From: Hedera helix
Taxonomy: Eukaryota; Streptophyta; Magnoliopsida; Apiales; Araliaceae
Reading direction: 5' to 3'
NCBI GenBank assembly: GCA_947179155.2
Contig: OX359264.1
Location: 7,976,501-8,040,500, forward strand
Length of the DNA stretch: 64,000 bases
Part shown: positions 1-13,150 of the stretch, in pieces
Layout: each line of letters opens with the position of its first letter
Position numbering within the stretch: the stretch's first letter is position 1
The notes under the pieces: generated by a model
Told to the model about the DNA's origin: nothing
Database searches by the model: none
The model's input: only the letters and a program-made list of their open reading frames with translations
Position numbers and translations under genes: made by a program

Positions 1-1023
1 CAAACGCCTCGCAACCCCAAATCTTCATGAATGACATACTAGGACATTTCCCAGTCCACATCTCATATGGTGTCTTTTGAACCGTCTTTGTAGGAACACG
101 GTTAAGTGTGAATGCAGTTGTCTCTAGGGCATTACCCTAGAAGCTTATTGGAAGATCTGCATGACTCATCATTGATCGTACCATGTCCAACAAGGTGTGA
201 TTCCTCCTCTCAAACACACCATTCCATTGTGGTGTTCCAGGTGGAGTGAGTTATGATATAATACCACACTCCTTTAGAAGGTCATCAAAGTCTTGGCTTA
301 AGTATTCACCACCTCGATCTGATCGAATGGCTTTTATGCTTTTGCCAAATTGCTTTTGAACTTCATTCTTGAATTCCTTGAACTTTTCTAAGGATTCGAA
401 TTTGTGTTTCATAAGATACGCATATCCATATCTACTGAAGTCATCAGTAAATGTAATGAAGTAATAGAACCTACCTCTTGCTAACGAACTCATGGGTCCA
501 CATACATCACTATGTATAAGTCCCAATACATCACTAGCCCGTTCACTGTGACCAGTGAAATGGGCTTTAGTCATTTTGCCTAATAAACAAGACTCGTATT
601 TCTCATATGATTCAAAATCAAATAAATCCAAAAATCCATCTTTATGGAGTTTGGATATGCGTTTCTCATTTATATGGCCTAAACGACAGTGATAGATATA
701 TATCGGATTTGAATCATTTGATTTAAATCGTTTTGTATTTATGTTATAGATAGGTATTTCTCAAACAAGAATATAAAGACCATTAAACAATTGTGCAACA
801 CCATAACATATTTCATTTAAGTAAAACGAACAACTGTTGTTCTTTATTAAAAAGAAAAATATTTCTTGTCCAAACAAGAAACAGAAATAATGTTTTTGCT
901 CATTGCAGGCACATAATAACAATCCTCTAATTCTAATACTAGCCTAGTGGGCAAACATAAATGATAAGTTCCTACGGCTAGTGCAACAACTTTTGCTTCA
1001 TTCCCAACTCGTAGGTCAACCTT
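1..1023 (-). pseudogene. Copia pre-integrase/integrase remnant
   Basis: The longest open piece (251-631) encodes a copia integrase core, with the family's TDDFSRYGYAY and RSDRGGEYLS stretches around the catalytic aspartates. A GAG-pre-integrase segment (CRLGHINEKRISKLHKDG) lies upstream at about 630-700. The same frame continues past stops at 251-253 (TAA), 137-139 (TAG where the family has Trp-Gly) and 761-763 (TGA). The integrase frame differs from the gag/protease frame, so a frameshift lies between roughly 760 and 1024. Known family role: insertion of the cDNA copy into the host genome. This copy cannot make the protein. Confidence 0.85.
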
Positions 1024-2003
1024 TCATTTTGCCAAAGTCCTACTCCTTCGGAGTTCTTGCAGATTAACACAAATGTGAGAACCACATCCAGTATCCAATA
1101 CCCATGATGTAGAAGTGGACAAATTAATTTCTATAACATATATACCTGAATCAAAAGTCGTACTTCCTTTCTTTTTCTTCAGTTCTTCCAGATATGCATG
1201 ATAATTCCTCTTCCGATGTCCAAGTTTTCCACAAAAGTGACAATCACCTTCTTTAGCCATACCACCTTTAGGTTTTAAAGCATGTTTGTTTTTTAAATTA
1301 GGTTTGGCACCAGATTTAGATCCTATCTTCTTCTTGTCTTTCCCTTTTTCCTTAGCATTCCCCTTTTGCACCATCATTATGGGATTAGGTCCTGCCTTTT
1401 TCATGTTATTCTCGGCAGTTCTTAACACACTCAACAACTCCGTAAGTGGTTTCGTAATTTCATTCATGAGGTAATTCATGACAAATTACGAGTAGCTGCT
1501 ATTCAAATATTGCAAAACTAGATCAGTTTGGGCTTCCGCAGTAATCGAAAAACCTAACCTAGCAAGGTACTCAATATACCCAATCATTTTCGGAACATGT
1601 GGACCAACTGGATCACGTTCATCTATCTTGCAGTGATACAACGCTTTGCTTTTATCATACCTCTCCTGTCGAGCATGCCCTGCGAACAATTTCTTGAGAT
1701 GCTCGATCATATCATAAGCATCCATTAACTCATGTTGCTTCTGAAGCTCAGAGTTCATAGTTGCTAGTATGAGACAACTCACGTCCAAAGCATCATTTTG
1801 ATGTTTCTTATAAGCATTATGCTCTGCACGTGGTGCAATGTTAGCTGGTGCTGCAGGAATAGACACATCAAGGACATAGAGCTTGCGCTCTTGTTTGATG
1901 ACAATCCTCAAGTTCCTATGTCAGTCTAGAAAATTAATTTCACTCAGCTTTTCCTTCTCAAGGACTGATCGTAGTGAAAGACTATTTGTGTTGTTATTTG
2001 CCA
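1024..2003 (-). pseudogene. Copia gag-protease remnant
   Basis: Gag starts at an ATG at 2003 (MANNNTNSLSLRS) and runs in one frame through a TGA at 1921-1923 and a TAA at 1486-1488 to a TGA at 1024-1026. Copia gag text is clear on both sides of each stop. The zinc knuckle CHFCGKLGHRKRNY has the CCHC spacing but Tyr replaces the last Cys, so it should not fold normally. The protease motif WVLDTGCGSHIC with its DTG triad is intact. The changed codons suit G-to-A/C-to-T decay of a methylated element. Confidence 0.85.
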
Positions 2004-3097
2004 TTGATATCTACAATTTATAAGTGCAAAAATAATAAGTCAAATTGCAGAGTTTTGATATTATGTAATTGATAATAGTACATTCCAAAATATACCTTTC
2101 AATATTTTAATCAAATTAATAGCCCTCGCCATTAATTTGGAAATCATTTTTTATTAAATCTTTCTAGTGAGCTAAGATCCATATTTCATTACGCCTTAAG
2201 TTAGCTTTGGCTAATCTCTTAAAACATAATTATTTAGGTAGACAACCATTTGTCAATTATATCATATATAACTCTTAGATAGTTTGGTGAACACCGTTTG
2301 TTTCTAGTCCATCTAATGGTACCTGCCAAACTCTATGCCTCTAAGTCCACAATCCTATTGAGATAACTTAGTTAAGTCGGGCCCAATGATTTTAACATTT
2401 TGGATATCACAATTATTCTATCGCATCTTACCAAGATAAATGGGGTATTCTGCTTTGGCAAACCTACATTCATCGATCAAGGTCTTGATGAGTGTCATTC
2501 ATTGGAAGGTATCTGATTTAGACTTAATAATTTTATGAGGGATTTTATTAATTAATTTAGATCTCACCAATTTTAATCTTATTAAGCATGCACGTTATTT
2601 ATCATAGCATATCGTATACAAGCATAAATAAAGTGCAAAAAAATTAAACGTGTCACAGTTATGGCCTAACCCTATGTCAATCCTTTCAAGCTAATGAAAA
2701 GATTGAAGGTCAGTCTAAGGTGGTAAAAGGTCTTCAAAATAGTAGCTTCGTTGGACCTTCCTCATACACATGTGTTTCCTCTCCATCATCATCTTGTCAT
2801 CTTGATTACACTTGTATATTACATATTATAAAGAAATCTCGAGTTACATTCGAGGGGATTTAGATGAGAAGAGAATATTACATTAGAATTTATAGAAAGG
2901 CACGACATGCAAGCCGTATTTCAAAAACCAAAAACCATTAATCTTATAGGTCAAAAGAGCAATAACTGTGCACCATGCATATCACAATAAGCACATAACA
3001 CAATTTATATCATTTAAAGAAAACTATAAATAATATTTGGGGTCACGACCATCGTGCGCTACGGCGAGGGGGGGTCCAAGATGGCTCTGATACTAAT

Positions 3098-4421
3098 TGT
3101 TGGGAAAATTCTCCGTAAAGTAGTTTTAAAATTTTAATAAAACATGATCATCTTTATGGTTTTATACAAAACAACAATTATATATATACCATGTATCTAT
3201 AGTATGAATTATTACCTAGTGTTTGGTTGGATTAGTACGTTTGAATCTTCGAGTATCCTCAAAATCTTCCTTACTATGACCTTATGCTGAATCTGGAATG
3301 TGATCTCCTAAGCACCCTTCTAGAAAAATACTTTTACGTGTTTTTTCTAGAAAGATAGAGAAAGTATACGGTGTTTGGTTTTTAATCTGATTTGGAATAA
3401 TAACCCTCTTTTATGTATATGATCAATAATATATTTATATTCTTATTGATCATTATCTCTCTAAGAAAACTGATTCATATTAGACTAAGATGGGGATCAT
3501 AAGGAATTCCTATTATGACTTCAATACTTAGTTATATATTATTATCTAATAATAATACACTAAATAAATATTAATTACAACTAATTTCACTAAATAATTG
3601 TAATTGCATTTCAGTTCAAGAATTGATTAAAATAAATCATTTACTAATAAACTGTAAATATTTTATCTATAGATGTACATAAATATTTCAAAATTAAATA
3701 TAATTCTAATATATTTAAACTAATTTCATAAGTCCATAATTTATATTCATTTGATCATAAATTGATTTAATAATTAAATCAATTATTTTAATAACAAATA
3801 TTAAAAGACTTAGCCAAGATTCTATGATCAATAATAAATTATCTTATGAAAAATCTTATAGATGTTTTGACAATAATAATGTTCATGATATTAATTAAAT
3901 ATATTAATTAACATTCTGAAGTATTAATTAACACAATATAATTTCACTCGTTGAAATATTAAATTAATATATATAATAATCTTAAGTCCATTATTATTTT
4001 AAAATTAAGAATCATTCACAAATTAGTATTTATGTGAAAATATTCTATAACAATATTATCACATGATCCGTTTAATGCACGCCGTTATTGCACTAATATT
4101 TTAATTAGCAGTCCAACTTCCATGATCAAGATAAATCGTATCTCTTAAAGCACTATAACCTATATGATAATATCTCCAAATTATCATAGGTTATAAATCA
4201 TTATATCTTTATTTATATATATTACATATGATTTATATCTTCTGTGTATAATACTATTTATTTATACACATAAATCATAATATATATAAATTTGAAAATT
4301 TATACAAACAAAATAAATGACCATTTAATGAATGACGAATGATGTATTTTTATTAATAAATAAATGTCAAATACAAATAAACATTAAATAAATATGATTT
4401 TTATAGAAAAAAAATCTAACA
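3098..4421 (-). repeat. 5' LTR of the left copia element
   Basis: The LTR is bounded by TGTTGGG at 3098 and TCTAACA at 4421, giving the TG...CA termini and short inverted ends expected of an LTR, about 1,324 bp. The primer binding site lies directly inside. Only one LTR is in the window, so its age cannot be estimated. Confidence 0.75.
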
Positions 4422-4423
4422 AA

Positions 4424-4464
<41 letters not shown>

Positions 4465-4465
4465 T
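4424..4465. repeat. (GT)n(AT)n microsatellite
   Basis: A run of GT dinucleotides passes straight into AT dinucleotides. It directly abuts the outer end of the copia LTR. Confidence 0.9.
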
Positions 4466-7440
4466 TGCAAACACTAATACACTAGGGTTATATTTGTTTA
4501 TAAAAAACATAATTGAGATTAGATTATTTATATTAATTTAATATTATTTTAGACTATTTTATCCCATGATGGGGATTAGTAGTCCTTTAAATAGTTCTAT
4601 GGACTATTTTTTTATCATTCTTAAGACTATTTATGAAGGATTATATAATCCCATAAAAAATATAGAATTAATAACCTCCCTCATTTTAAGCTATTAAATA
4701 GCTTTATGAAATTAATTAATAATTTAACATTAAGGGACTAATAATCTCTTATCAAATAATTAAATAGTACAAAATAATATTAAATTAAGACAAATAGTCT
4801 AATCTCAAATATATTTTTTTATAAATAAACATAACTCTAAGGAGACAAACAACATTCATAAATGTACTTAATTAATTAAACACCTATATGCAAGGCAATG
4901 CGGACTTAAACATTGATTAAACCTAGCTAGAGTGTTGATCTCAACCGTACCTTTAGTATGCAAAGGTCTGATAATACCATTCAAGCTAATGCTCGTTGTA
5001 AAGTAATTAAAGTTAAAAAGTTTACTGTAACTCATCTCTTTGTTTGTTCAATAGAACTTGAAAGGGATCGATGCGTATATCGAAAAGAATACAAATATTT
5101 TATACTTGGTTAAATATTATTTTATGTGACTTTGTTATGATTACCCAGCTCTTTAGTTCAGTGAAGTTATTTTTTTTTTTAAAAATCACAAGAAAATAAA
5201 AATATAGTAAAATAAATTATAAAATTAAATAATACTCAAATATTATTTACAATAACAATTTTTGAGAATTCATTGCTTGAATTTATAGCAATGATAGTCT
5301 CATTTTTAATAGCTAAAAAATATTATGCTTAATGTAAGTTATTTAACAAGAAGAAAGAGTGAAGCGACAATGTAGATAGAAGTTTGAGATATTTCGTAAA
5401 CTTTTAATCTAAAATTTTATATTTTAACTAAACATCCTACTAAAAAAATGACCCTAAAAATTTAATGGGGTCAATTGACCCATTTATCCCTAAGGTGAAT
5501 CCGCCCATGGTTATCAATAATATTATATATCGATTAAAATATGTGGCTACGTATGAGAATTCACGAGTAATTGCTCAAAATCCAAAAATAAAAATCCTGA
5601 AATATAACTTTGAGATTTTTATTCCTTCAAGCCATGGATCGAGCGAGGTTATACAATCTTTTAATAATAACACTGCTTTATGCAACAAATCTATTCTAAT
5701 CATAAGTGGTGGAGTAAGAAAATTTAATTGTGACAGATTAAAAATATTATAATGTCAAAATTTAAAATTATAATTTTTAAAATAAAAGAATAAAAAAAAT
5801 ATTTGAAACCGGGCTACAGCCTGCAGAGGCTTCGCCCCTGCTAACCATGCTTTTAGTTTCTTGAAGCCATTAATGCAAACGTTAGTAAAGTTGGTATGGC
5901 CTAAAACAGATGCATGCATGCATGCAAGTTAATTAGTGTATTCTAATTAAAAATATTGGATGGGATATTGTCAAAAGAATATAGGAGTAATATACAGAAA
6001 GAATTACAATCCAATTTAGTACGTGCTAAATAATAGGCTTGTCGGGCTAGCTTATGGGCCGAACAGGCAATATCTCAGCTAGAACGCCCATCCTTTCAAT
6101 CTCAAAGAGTCAAACTAAGCCCAACACTGCGGGAAAGATATAAATACTGTGCCCTCAAATTTTCTAAATGTACGAAAATGAGTTTGAATATATTAGCTCG
6201 ATAACTTTTTTTTATTATGTTGAACGGAATTTAATAATATTGACTTTGTTAAAATTAAATTATAAATTATCTTGATTTTTTAAAAATAAACTTATTCACT
6301 GTACCAAAGAAATTTGGTAGCTCGGTAACTCTGTCAAGCACGACCTTATATATTGTAATTTTATTTTAATTTTAAAGATAATTAATATGTGTGATTAGTA
6401 TCAATATTAAAATTATTTACAATATTTTATAATTGTACTTACTCTTTATAATTCAATTTTGAGATACAATTTTAACTTTTAGTACAAACAATTATAATTA
6501 CTATAAATTGTCGAAAAATTATAATTGTTGGAATGTAACAAAAAGTAATATTAATTGTCATATTGGTTATTCTAACAACTTAAATGAATGCCTATTAACT
6601 TAAATTTTAGAATTTTACAAATCTTATTATTTGTAAATGTCATATGTTTATCTAATTTTTTTTAATCTCTTTTAAGTTAGTAGTATAGTTGTAGGTTGTT
6701 ATTTTTGTTTTATTCTATGTCACCCAGGTTACATACCCACTACTCATCATATAGTGATTGTGTTTTCATATTCATAATTTATTTAGTATCCAAACTTTTC
6801 TAAGTGTATAACTGTTAGGACTAATTGAATGAATAATTTAAAGTATTTGGATTAAGAATGTGGTTTAATAGATGTTTGCTATATTAATACTCAGAATATA
6901 TCACCTAATCACATAATAATCACCAGGTGACTATAAAATAGAACCATATATTCTCTTATATTTCGAATGAACTAAAACTAACATAAAATTAAAATATATG
7001 TCATATTGTAATGTAATATATTATATTATCTTAATTAATTATATAAAATTGTGATACAAATTTTTGTAATAAAATTGATAAAAATAAAAATAAAAATTCT
7101 TTTAGAAGCTATTTTTTCTATTAGAGATTGGTTGATTTTCTTTTGAATATTTTACAAATTTAAATAATATATATTTAATTATTATAAATTTATATAGTAC
7201 TTATATTAACTTAAACATGAAAGGAAAAAAAATATTTTTTCTATTCCCCTTAGAGGTAGAAATATTTTTAAATTTAGCTAGCATTTAATTGATACAAAAT
7301 TGGATAGTACTTATACTAATATGAATTAAAAAAGTTGAACCATGATGAAATCAAACAAAATTTGTACTATTAATTATATAATTGATAAGTGATTCAGTTC
7401 TTGTTTCACATATTTTAATAAAGAATTAACATATTATGCA
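4466..7440. other. AT-rich intergenic DNA, no gene seen
   Basis: I find no recognisable coding region. The 95-codon open frame at 5465-5752 has no family resemblance and AT-driven composition. Two stretches ending near 5509 (ATCCGCCCATG) and 5840 (TTCGCCCCTG) resemble the terminal CAGGGGCGGA-type repeat of hAT elements, but I could not pair them with left ends or target duplications. The rest is AT-rich sequence with short stem-loops. Confidence 0.5.
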
Positions 7441-7447
7441 CTGTCAC

Positions 7448-7960
7448 TAGTCATGCACAACAAGTCGGATTGGTCTTGTCCGGCCTGGGCCTGCTAGGCC
7501 TTAACCATTGACCAAGCCAGGGCGGACCTGTGATTTTCGAACTAAAGGTTAGGTCAGACTTGACGTTTGAAAATGAGATCTGTTAAGGCCTGAAAGCCAA
7601 GTCAAGTCTTGGGTTGAGTCAGGCCCTTAGGCTAGGCTAGGCCAATCCAGTCCATTCATTTTTTTTAGTACTTTTAAATATTATAGAAACATCAATTAAA
7701 ATTTTAAACTTGATTGATGTATTAATTAAAATTAATACATTACAAGTTAAAAATTATAAAAAATATATAATTATAAGTTTGTAACTTTAAAGTATAACAT
7801 AAACGATAATCAAGAATGAGTCAATTATAAATATTTGTCTTCAAAAATTTTAAAAATGTCTTCAAATCTTCAAAAAAATATTTGTTTTTAATCTTCATGA
7901 AATATATCTTCAAATCTTCATAAAATATATTTTTAAATATTTACTACAGTTGGACTAGTT
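7448..7960. mobile_element. Truncated hAT-like element related to 13555-14934
   Basis: It begins TAGTCATGCAC and goes into a GGCC-rich stretch (7470-7650) that parallels the first 150 bases of the element at 13555. The interior (TCTTCAAAT-rich, about 7830-7945) also parallels 13970-14090. No matching right end (GTGCAT...CTA) was found, so this copy is truncated. The interior decays before the solo LTR at 8265. Confidence 0.55.
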
Positions 7961-8394
7961 TTGTGATTTGTCTCATAGGACAATGACAACTTGGGCTTGA
8001 GATTATATATATATATTGTACTAATATATTAGAATGATGAAAACACTTATATAGACATATTATCATCTAATTTGATTCAAAAATATTAAAATATGCATAA
8101 AGTTGCATGATTTAATTAATTAAACAGGATGCATAATATTGCAATTGACTTGACATGTTGGAAATACAAGCATATGCATGTAATATATATTTATGGTACC
8201 AACTACAATCCAATCAAGCATGCATGTACGGATAAACTTTCTCTTGTTTTTTTGTTATCGTTGGTGTAAGACTCCGAATTTTATGAAATACAAAATTTAA
8301 TTTTTCTTCATATATATTTTTCCTGAAACAGTAAGTGGTTAAATTGACAAAGTTAAAAGTTAAGGATGATATGTGAAAATTATATTATGCCGGA

Positions 8395-8650
8395 CAATAT
8401 TCGTTTGGTCGGGGAATATTCGTTCTGTCGGAGAATATTGTTACGACAGCGCCGTATATTGGTGGACCCCACAACGAATAATTGTCGAATATAGAAAACG
8501 ACATAAATAATTTTTTAAATGGTCAATGGTACTATCACTTTTAATTGTTAAAATATCCGGTGGTGAAAAAATAGTAATATACAGTATTACAAGTAACACA
8601 CGGTATTGCACAGTAGCATACGGTATTGCACAATAGCACACGGCATTGCA
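8395..8650. repeat. Short degenerate tandem motifs inside the solo LTR
   Basis: Two local repeat patterns occur. GAATATTCGTT/GAGAATATTG is repeated at 8396-8440. A roughly 22-base motif CACGGTATTGCACAGTAGCA is repeated about three times at 8598-8652. Both are LTR-internal. Confidence 0.5.
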
Positions 8651-9633
8651 CAGTGTTTCGTATTATTGAACTGATAAAGTAGTTATCGTACAATATTTGA
8701 CTTTATTGTCACATGCACAATAATTTATATTATTAAACTGATAATTATCACATTAGCATATGCACAGTAATTCACATTATTGAATAAATAATTGTCATTA
8801 CACAGCAACGTATTCTTTCTTTTATATAATTTCTGCATTATTGTTATCTCTATTATGATGTTAATTAAACTTTTGTATTTTATTATTAATTAATTTGATA
8901 TCTAACTCAGAGAGCCAACTACACTGTATTTATAACAATTAGTCATAATAATGAATAAGTGTGAATTATTGTTGAATAATTGAATTGATAAAGTTATTTG
9001 TTTTTATTATAATAAATGATATAAAGTTAGATGATATAAAGATGAAATGAATGGTATATATTAAATATAATATAATAATTATAGAATTTGAAATGACGGT
9101 GTAGATTGAAGATGATATTTAAACGAATGATTTTGATTAAGCAAATCTTAAAAGATGAAATGAATGGTATAGATTAAAGATAATATAGAATTTGAAATGG
9201 ATGGTGTAGATTAAAGATAATCTTTAAATGAATGGTTTAAATTAAAGAAATCTTAAAAGATGAAATAAGTGGTAAGGATTAAACATTATTTTGAAATGAA
9301 CGGTTTGGATTAAATTAGGAAATCTTGGTTATAATAAGATTTTTGGCTATAAATAGAGGACTTAACTTAAGGATTTTTCATAAACTTCCTTACTTGTTCT
9401 TTCTTTCACTCTCAAAATATTTTTTTGTGTAAGTTCTCTCTAAGTATGCTTAAGTCATCTTGAGTATTTGTGAAGATCTATAAGTGTACGAGTACTGTTC
9501 AAGTTAATCAACCTCATTTAAATCAATATCCAGTCACGTGTTAAGGCAAGGGATTATCATTCTTTGATTCTCGAAAATAATATCGTTTCTCTCTTACTTA
9601 TAAGATGTGTCATTTATTTTCATGTATTAAATT

Positions 9634-9925
9634 GTGGGAATAACCTTACGACGCGGATTACCGCCTGTTGGTGAATAACCTTTCGTATTCATTTCTTATT
9701 AATCTCTGAAAATAACCTTACTGCGCGGATTACCACTTGTTTGTTGAATAACTCTTCGTATTCAATTTTTATTAAATTGTGGGAATAATCTTACGGCGCG
9801 GATTACCGCCTGTTGGCGAATAACCTTTTGTATTCATTCCTTATTAATCTCTGAGAATAACCTGACTACGCGGATTACCGCATGTTTGGTGAATTACTCT
9901 TTGTATTCATTTCTTATTTGTCTCT
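9634..9925. repeat. 72-bp tandem repeat, four copies as two dimers
   Basis: Each unit contains AATAACCTTAC..CGCGGATTACC followed by GTGAATAAC..TTCGTATTCA. Units 1 and 3 resemble each other more than units 2 and 4, so the array looks like a doubled dimer of about 145 bp. It lies inside the solo LTR. Confidence 0.75.
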
Positions 9926-11409
9926 TGCGAAAATAATTTGTCTACACGAATTATCAGAATTATCACATGACACTTTTATTCCATATTCGTTTGTAATATC
10001 ATTTTCTTTCATATTCGTAAGTGATATTATTTTCCTTTACTCGTAAGGGATACCATCTTTTTCATCTTCCATTATTCAAACTTATTACGGTAAAGGTTAT
10101 CATTCTTTTCATACTCTTAACTTACTATGGTAAGTACTATTTGGTAAAGTTCTTTAAATGATTATATATTCCTTAATAGTTTGCGCTTCATCTAATATCA
10201 TTTCAATTGAACCTTCCTATTTTTCTAAATTTCTCTATTGAATTTTAACTGTTATTCTGAACCGTGGATCTTGAATATCGTTCTTGAATTTGAATCCACA
10301 TCATGTTGACAATTTGGACATTATTTGAATTTGGACAAAGTAAACTTTCGATATTTATTAATCATACTATTTCTTCTAATTCGTCATTTATATCACTGCA
10401 ATTTGTACTAATTATCAAGAATCAAATTGTTGTGAATATTTGTGGCCTGGGGCACAGATGATAGGTTAAAGGCGATATAATTATTGAACAGATGATAGGT
10501 TAAAGGTGATACATCTGTTCGGTGTCTTTTATGACACGTGGTGAAAGTTCTCTTTGGCTCGTAGTGCAAAGATGAACTGTTGTTTGACATGATTATGACC
10601 AAAGGCTGAATACTGATATAATCATGATCGTTTGTGTTATATTGAATATATTTGGACCGTAGTGCAAAGATGAACTATTGATTTGCATGATTATGACCAG
10701 GAATTGTGAATTTGTATTATCATGACTAATGGTATTTCAGATGATAAAAGTTGATGTTATTTTTCTGAAAAAGAGAAGCAAGTGGACATCATAGTCTACA
10801 TGATTCTTCTAATAGATTGCTCATTCCGCTGCTATTATTGATCTGAACTTTGTTCAATAACTTAGCTGCAGTTTTTGATATAAACTTGTAGTCTATTATA
10901 TTCTATCAAGAACACAACTGTTGAAGGCTAACGATAATTTATTCGTCATAATCTTAGTCATGATATTCTTTACTGGGTTATTTGAGCTCACCCTTTCTTT
11001 TTGTTCAATTGTTTTTCAACAGGAGATGAGAACGTAGCTAGGTCTAGCCGGGGGATGGAGTAAGAGTCCAAGGGATAGCTATCGTAGTCTTCACGTGTTG
11101 TAAAATAATGTGACAATAATCGTGAAAGACTTAGTTGTGTATTATTATACACTGTATTGTTGTACGTTGCACTGCTTATAAAAATTTTGTTATAGTCTTT
11201 TGACAACTCAAGTTTAGACTGTGTGGGCCCAAATTTGGGGGCGTCACTGTTAACACTTGGCAGGTGGGATAGTGGCAAGCCGGGTCGGGCCAAGCCGCAG
11301 GCCGGGCTAAGCCTTAGGCTTTAGGCAGGATAAATCAGGCTGGATTTGAGACAAAAAAATGTTGTCTGTTTGTAACTTTGCAGACTAGCCTGGTCCCGTC
11401 CAAACATTG

Positions 11410-11505
11410 TACTCCAATTTAGAAGGACAATTTAGGTTTTTTAAAATATTATTAATTAGCGTGTCAAAATTAATTAAGACGTTTATTTTGGGGACGGAAG
11501 GAGTA
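11410..11505. mobile_element. Stowaway MITE (about 96 bp)
   Basis: It starts TACTCCAATTTAGAAGGAC and ends GGGGACGGAAGGAGTA. The ends are inverted copies of the plant Stowaway terminus (CTCCCTCCGTCCC) with TA at each edge. Non-autonomous Tc1/mariner type. Confidence 0.65.
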
Positions 11506-12700
11506 TTAAAATAATGGCATTTTATTAATAAAGTATTACCTTAATAATGTTCGGTGTATACCGTAAGTGCATCCAGTTTTAACTCTTTGATAAATTATAT
11601 CATCCTTCTTACCAATTTTAATGACTCGTGATGATTGATAATTTAGATTTCAATATATCTTGGTATTCTTACCAATTCGCTGTTGACACATTACAAAAGA
11701 GCGCAAAAGTAATTTGTTTTATAAAAAAACGTTGCATTTGTTAAACCAAAACAATATGCAGAAAAATATGGCATTTGTGCTTGCTCTTACCCACCTTTCG
11801 TATATTCGTAGTGAATTGGTAAGTATACCAAACTTTATAGCAGCAGGTTTATTGACTTGCAATGAGGAAGTAAAATTTAAGGGAAGTGTTAATATTCTCT
11901 AATCCGTATCACCATACAAGAAATTAAGTGCTAAACTTCAAAAAGATGTCCGTTTATTTAATTTTGATTGATGTAACAGTTAATATTGTAAAATACTAAT
12001 TTAAAATTTTTTATTAAGGATTAACTGTGATAGTCTAGTATTAAAGCTAGACCTTTTCTTTTAAAAAAAACCCGATAAAGATATATATGTCAATAAATTT
12101 TTAGACAAAATTGAATTGCGATTTATAAAGAATTCTAAACGATAAAATAAGATACACTAATAATGTATGAATTTATTTTTATTTCATGTTTTTATATACG
12201 CTGATATTTAATATTAACATAAATTTATCTGTCATGTGCAATCGAATTTTTTCTTTTATCATGTAAGATCATAAGAATTTCAAGTCTACTCTTCAAAAGA
12301 AAAGTTATAATTAACCAACACCTTATATAAAAACGATAAATTTTCTTTAGGTTCGCCTTTTTGGCCCCTTTCCTAGTTTCCTTGTAGGTCGTCCTATGAA
12401 TTATGATAAAATGAATCCCTAACTAGGCGTTATTCACACACGCATTCTTTTACTAGATTCCCTTTTCATGCCTTAATTTCTCTTAGCTAGAAGAAAGCTA
12501 ATTAAGCAACTTTTGGTTTTGCACACCTGGATTGACTTTTGGCATCTTACGTGTTTTATCCGATGATTACTTATGTTGCGTTGCGCGAGTTTAGAGGGAT
12601 TAGATGGGATGGGATATGAAAGTATAAGAGGGAAAAGGATGGAAATAAATTATAATTTATTTTTCTTGTTATATTTGTGAATTTTTAAAAGGAAAGAAAA
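11506..12700. other. Intergenic DNA, no gene seen
   Basis: Unique-looking AT-rich sequence. The 62-codon frame at 11714-11902 has no recognisable homology. No splice-linked coding exons were found. Confidence 0.5.
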
Positions 12701-12708
12701 TAATGTGA

Positions 12709-12714
<6 letters not shown>

Positions 12715-12774
<60 letters not shown>
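12715..12774. repeat. (AT)n microsatellite, about 30 units
   Basis: An uninterrupted AT dinucleotide run of about 60 bases. Confidence 0.95.
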
Positions 12775-12776
<2 letters not shown>

Positions 12777-12863
12777 AGTTTAGAAGTAAGGAATGGAAGA
12801 GAAAAGAAAATATTTTTAATTTTTAAACTATACTGTTATCATAATATCCTTGGATATAAATAA

Positions 12864-13150
12864 TACTTCTTCCGTTCTAAATTATAAGATTATTATTGAC
12901 TTTTAAAAAGTTAGTTTAAAATATTTTCAAATTTAAAATTAACACGATTCATTTAAATTTTTAATATAATAAATTTTATAACTAGTAGGTAATTCATAAT
13001 ATTCATAAATGTATTGACATAAACTAATTAAATTCCTATCAATTTTAAATTTAAAAATATCTAAAATTAAATTTTTTAAAATTAATATTAATCTTATAAA
13101 TAACAAGGTAAATTTTACATGGAACACATATTATAAAAATTAAATTAATA
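12864..13150. mobile_element. Degenerate Stowaway-like MITE
   Basis: The left end TACTTCTTCCGTTCTAAATT matches the Stowaway terminus. The interior (TTGACTTTTAAAAAGTTAGTTT... AAACTAATTAAATTC) parallels the copies at 16563 and 18284. The right terminus is not recognisable. Confidence 0.4.

Larger units (their letters stand above)
1..4421 (-). mobile_element. Degenerate Ty1-copia retrotransposon (5' part)
   Basis: Read on the minus strand, the order is LTR (3098-4421), a tRNA-Met-type primer binding site just inside it (a TAGTATCAGAGCC-like stretch near 3083-3095), a leader of about 1.1 kb, gag with a zinc knuckle, protease, GAG-pre-integrase and the integrase core. Reverse transcriptase, RNase H and the 3' LTR would lie left of base 1. 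The reading frame is destroyed by several stop codons and at least one frameshift, so the copy is dead as an autonomous element. The gag-protease-integrase order defines copia rather than gypsy. I did not assign a lineage. Confidence 0.9.
8265..11248 (-). mobile_element. Old solo LTR of a gypsy-like element (about 3 kb)
   Basis: On the minus strand it opens with GTGACGCCCCCAAATTTGGG (right edge) and closes with AATTCGGAGTCTTACA (left edge), the same terminal style as the LTRs at 39817 and 44134. It also contains the GGGTGAGCTCAAATAACCCAG stretch near 10970-11000, which matches the GTGAGCAC...GCTCA segment of those LTRs. Flanking five-base sites are GTTGG and GTTAA (3 of 5 identical), consistent with a decayed target duplication. 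No internal retroelement coding is present, hence solo LTR. Open frames inside it are not genes. Confidence 0.6.

Noticed and set aside
5465..5752. 95-codon open frame
   Set aside because: No family resemblance, no splice context, composition like the AT-rich surroundings and close to hAT-like repeat ends.
9634..9925. CRISPR-like array
   Set aside because: Units are about 72-bp head-to-tail repeats without unique spacers, in plant nuclear DNA inside an LTR.
10988..11293. 101-codon minus-strand frame
   Set aside because: Lies across the edge of a solo LTR; no domain.
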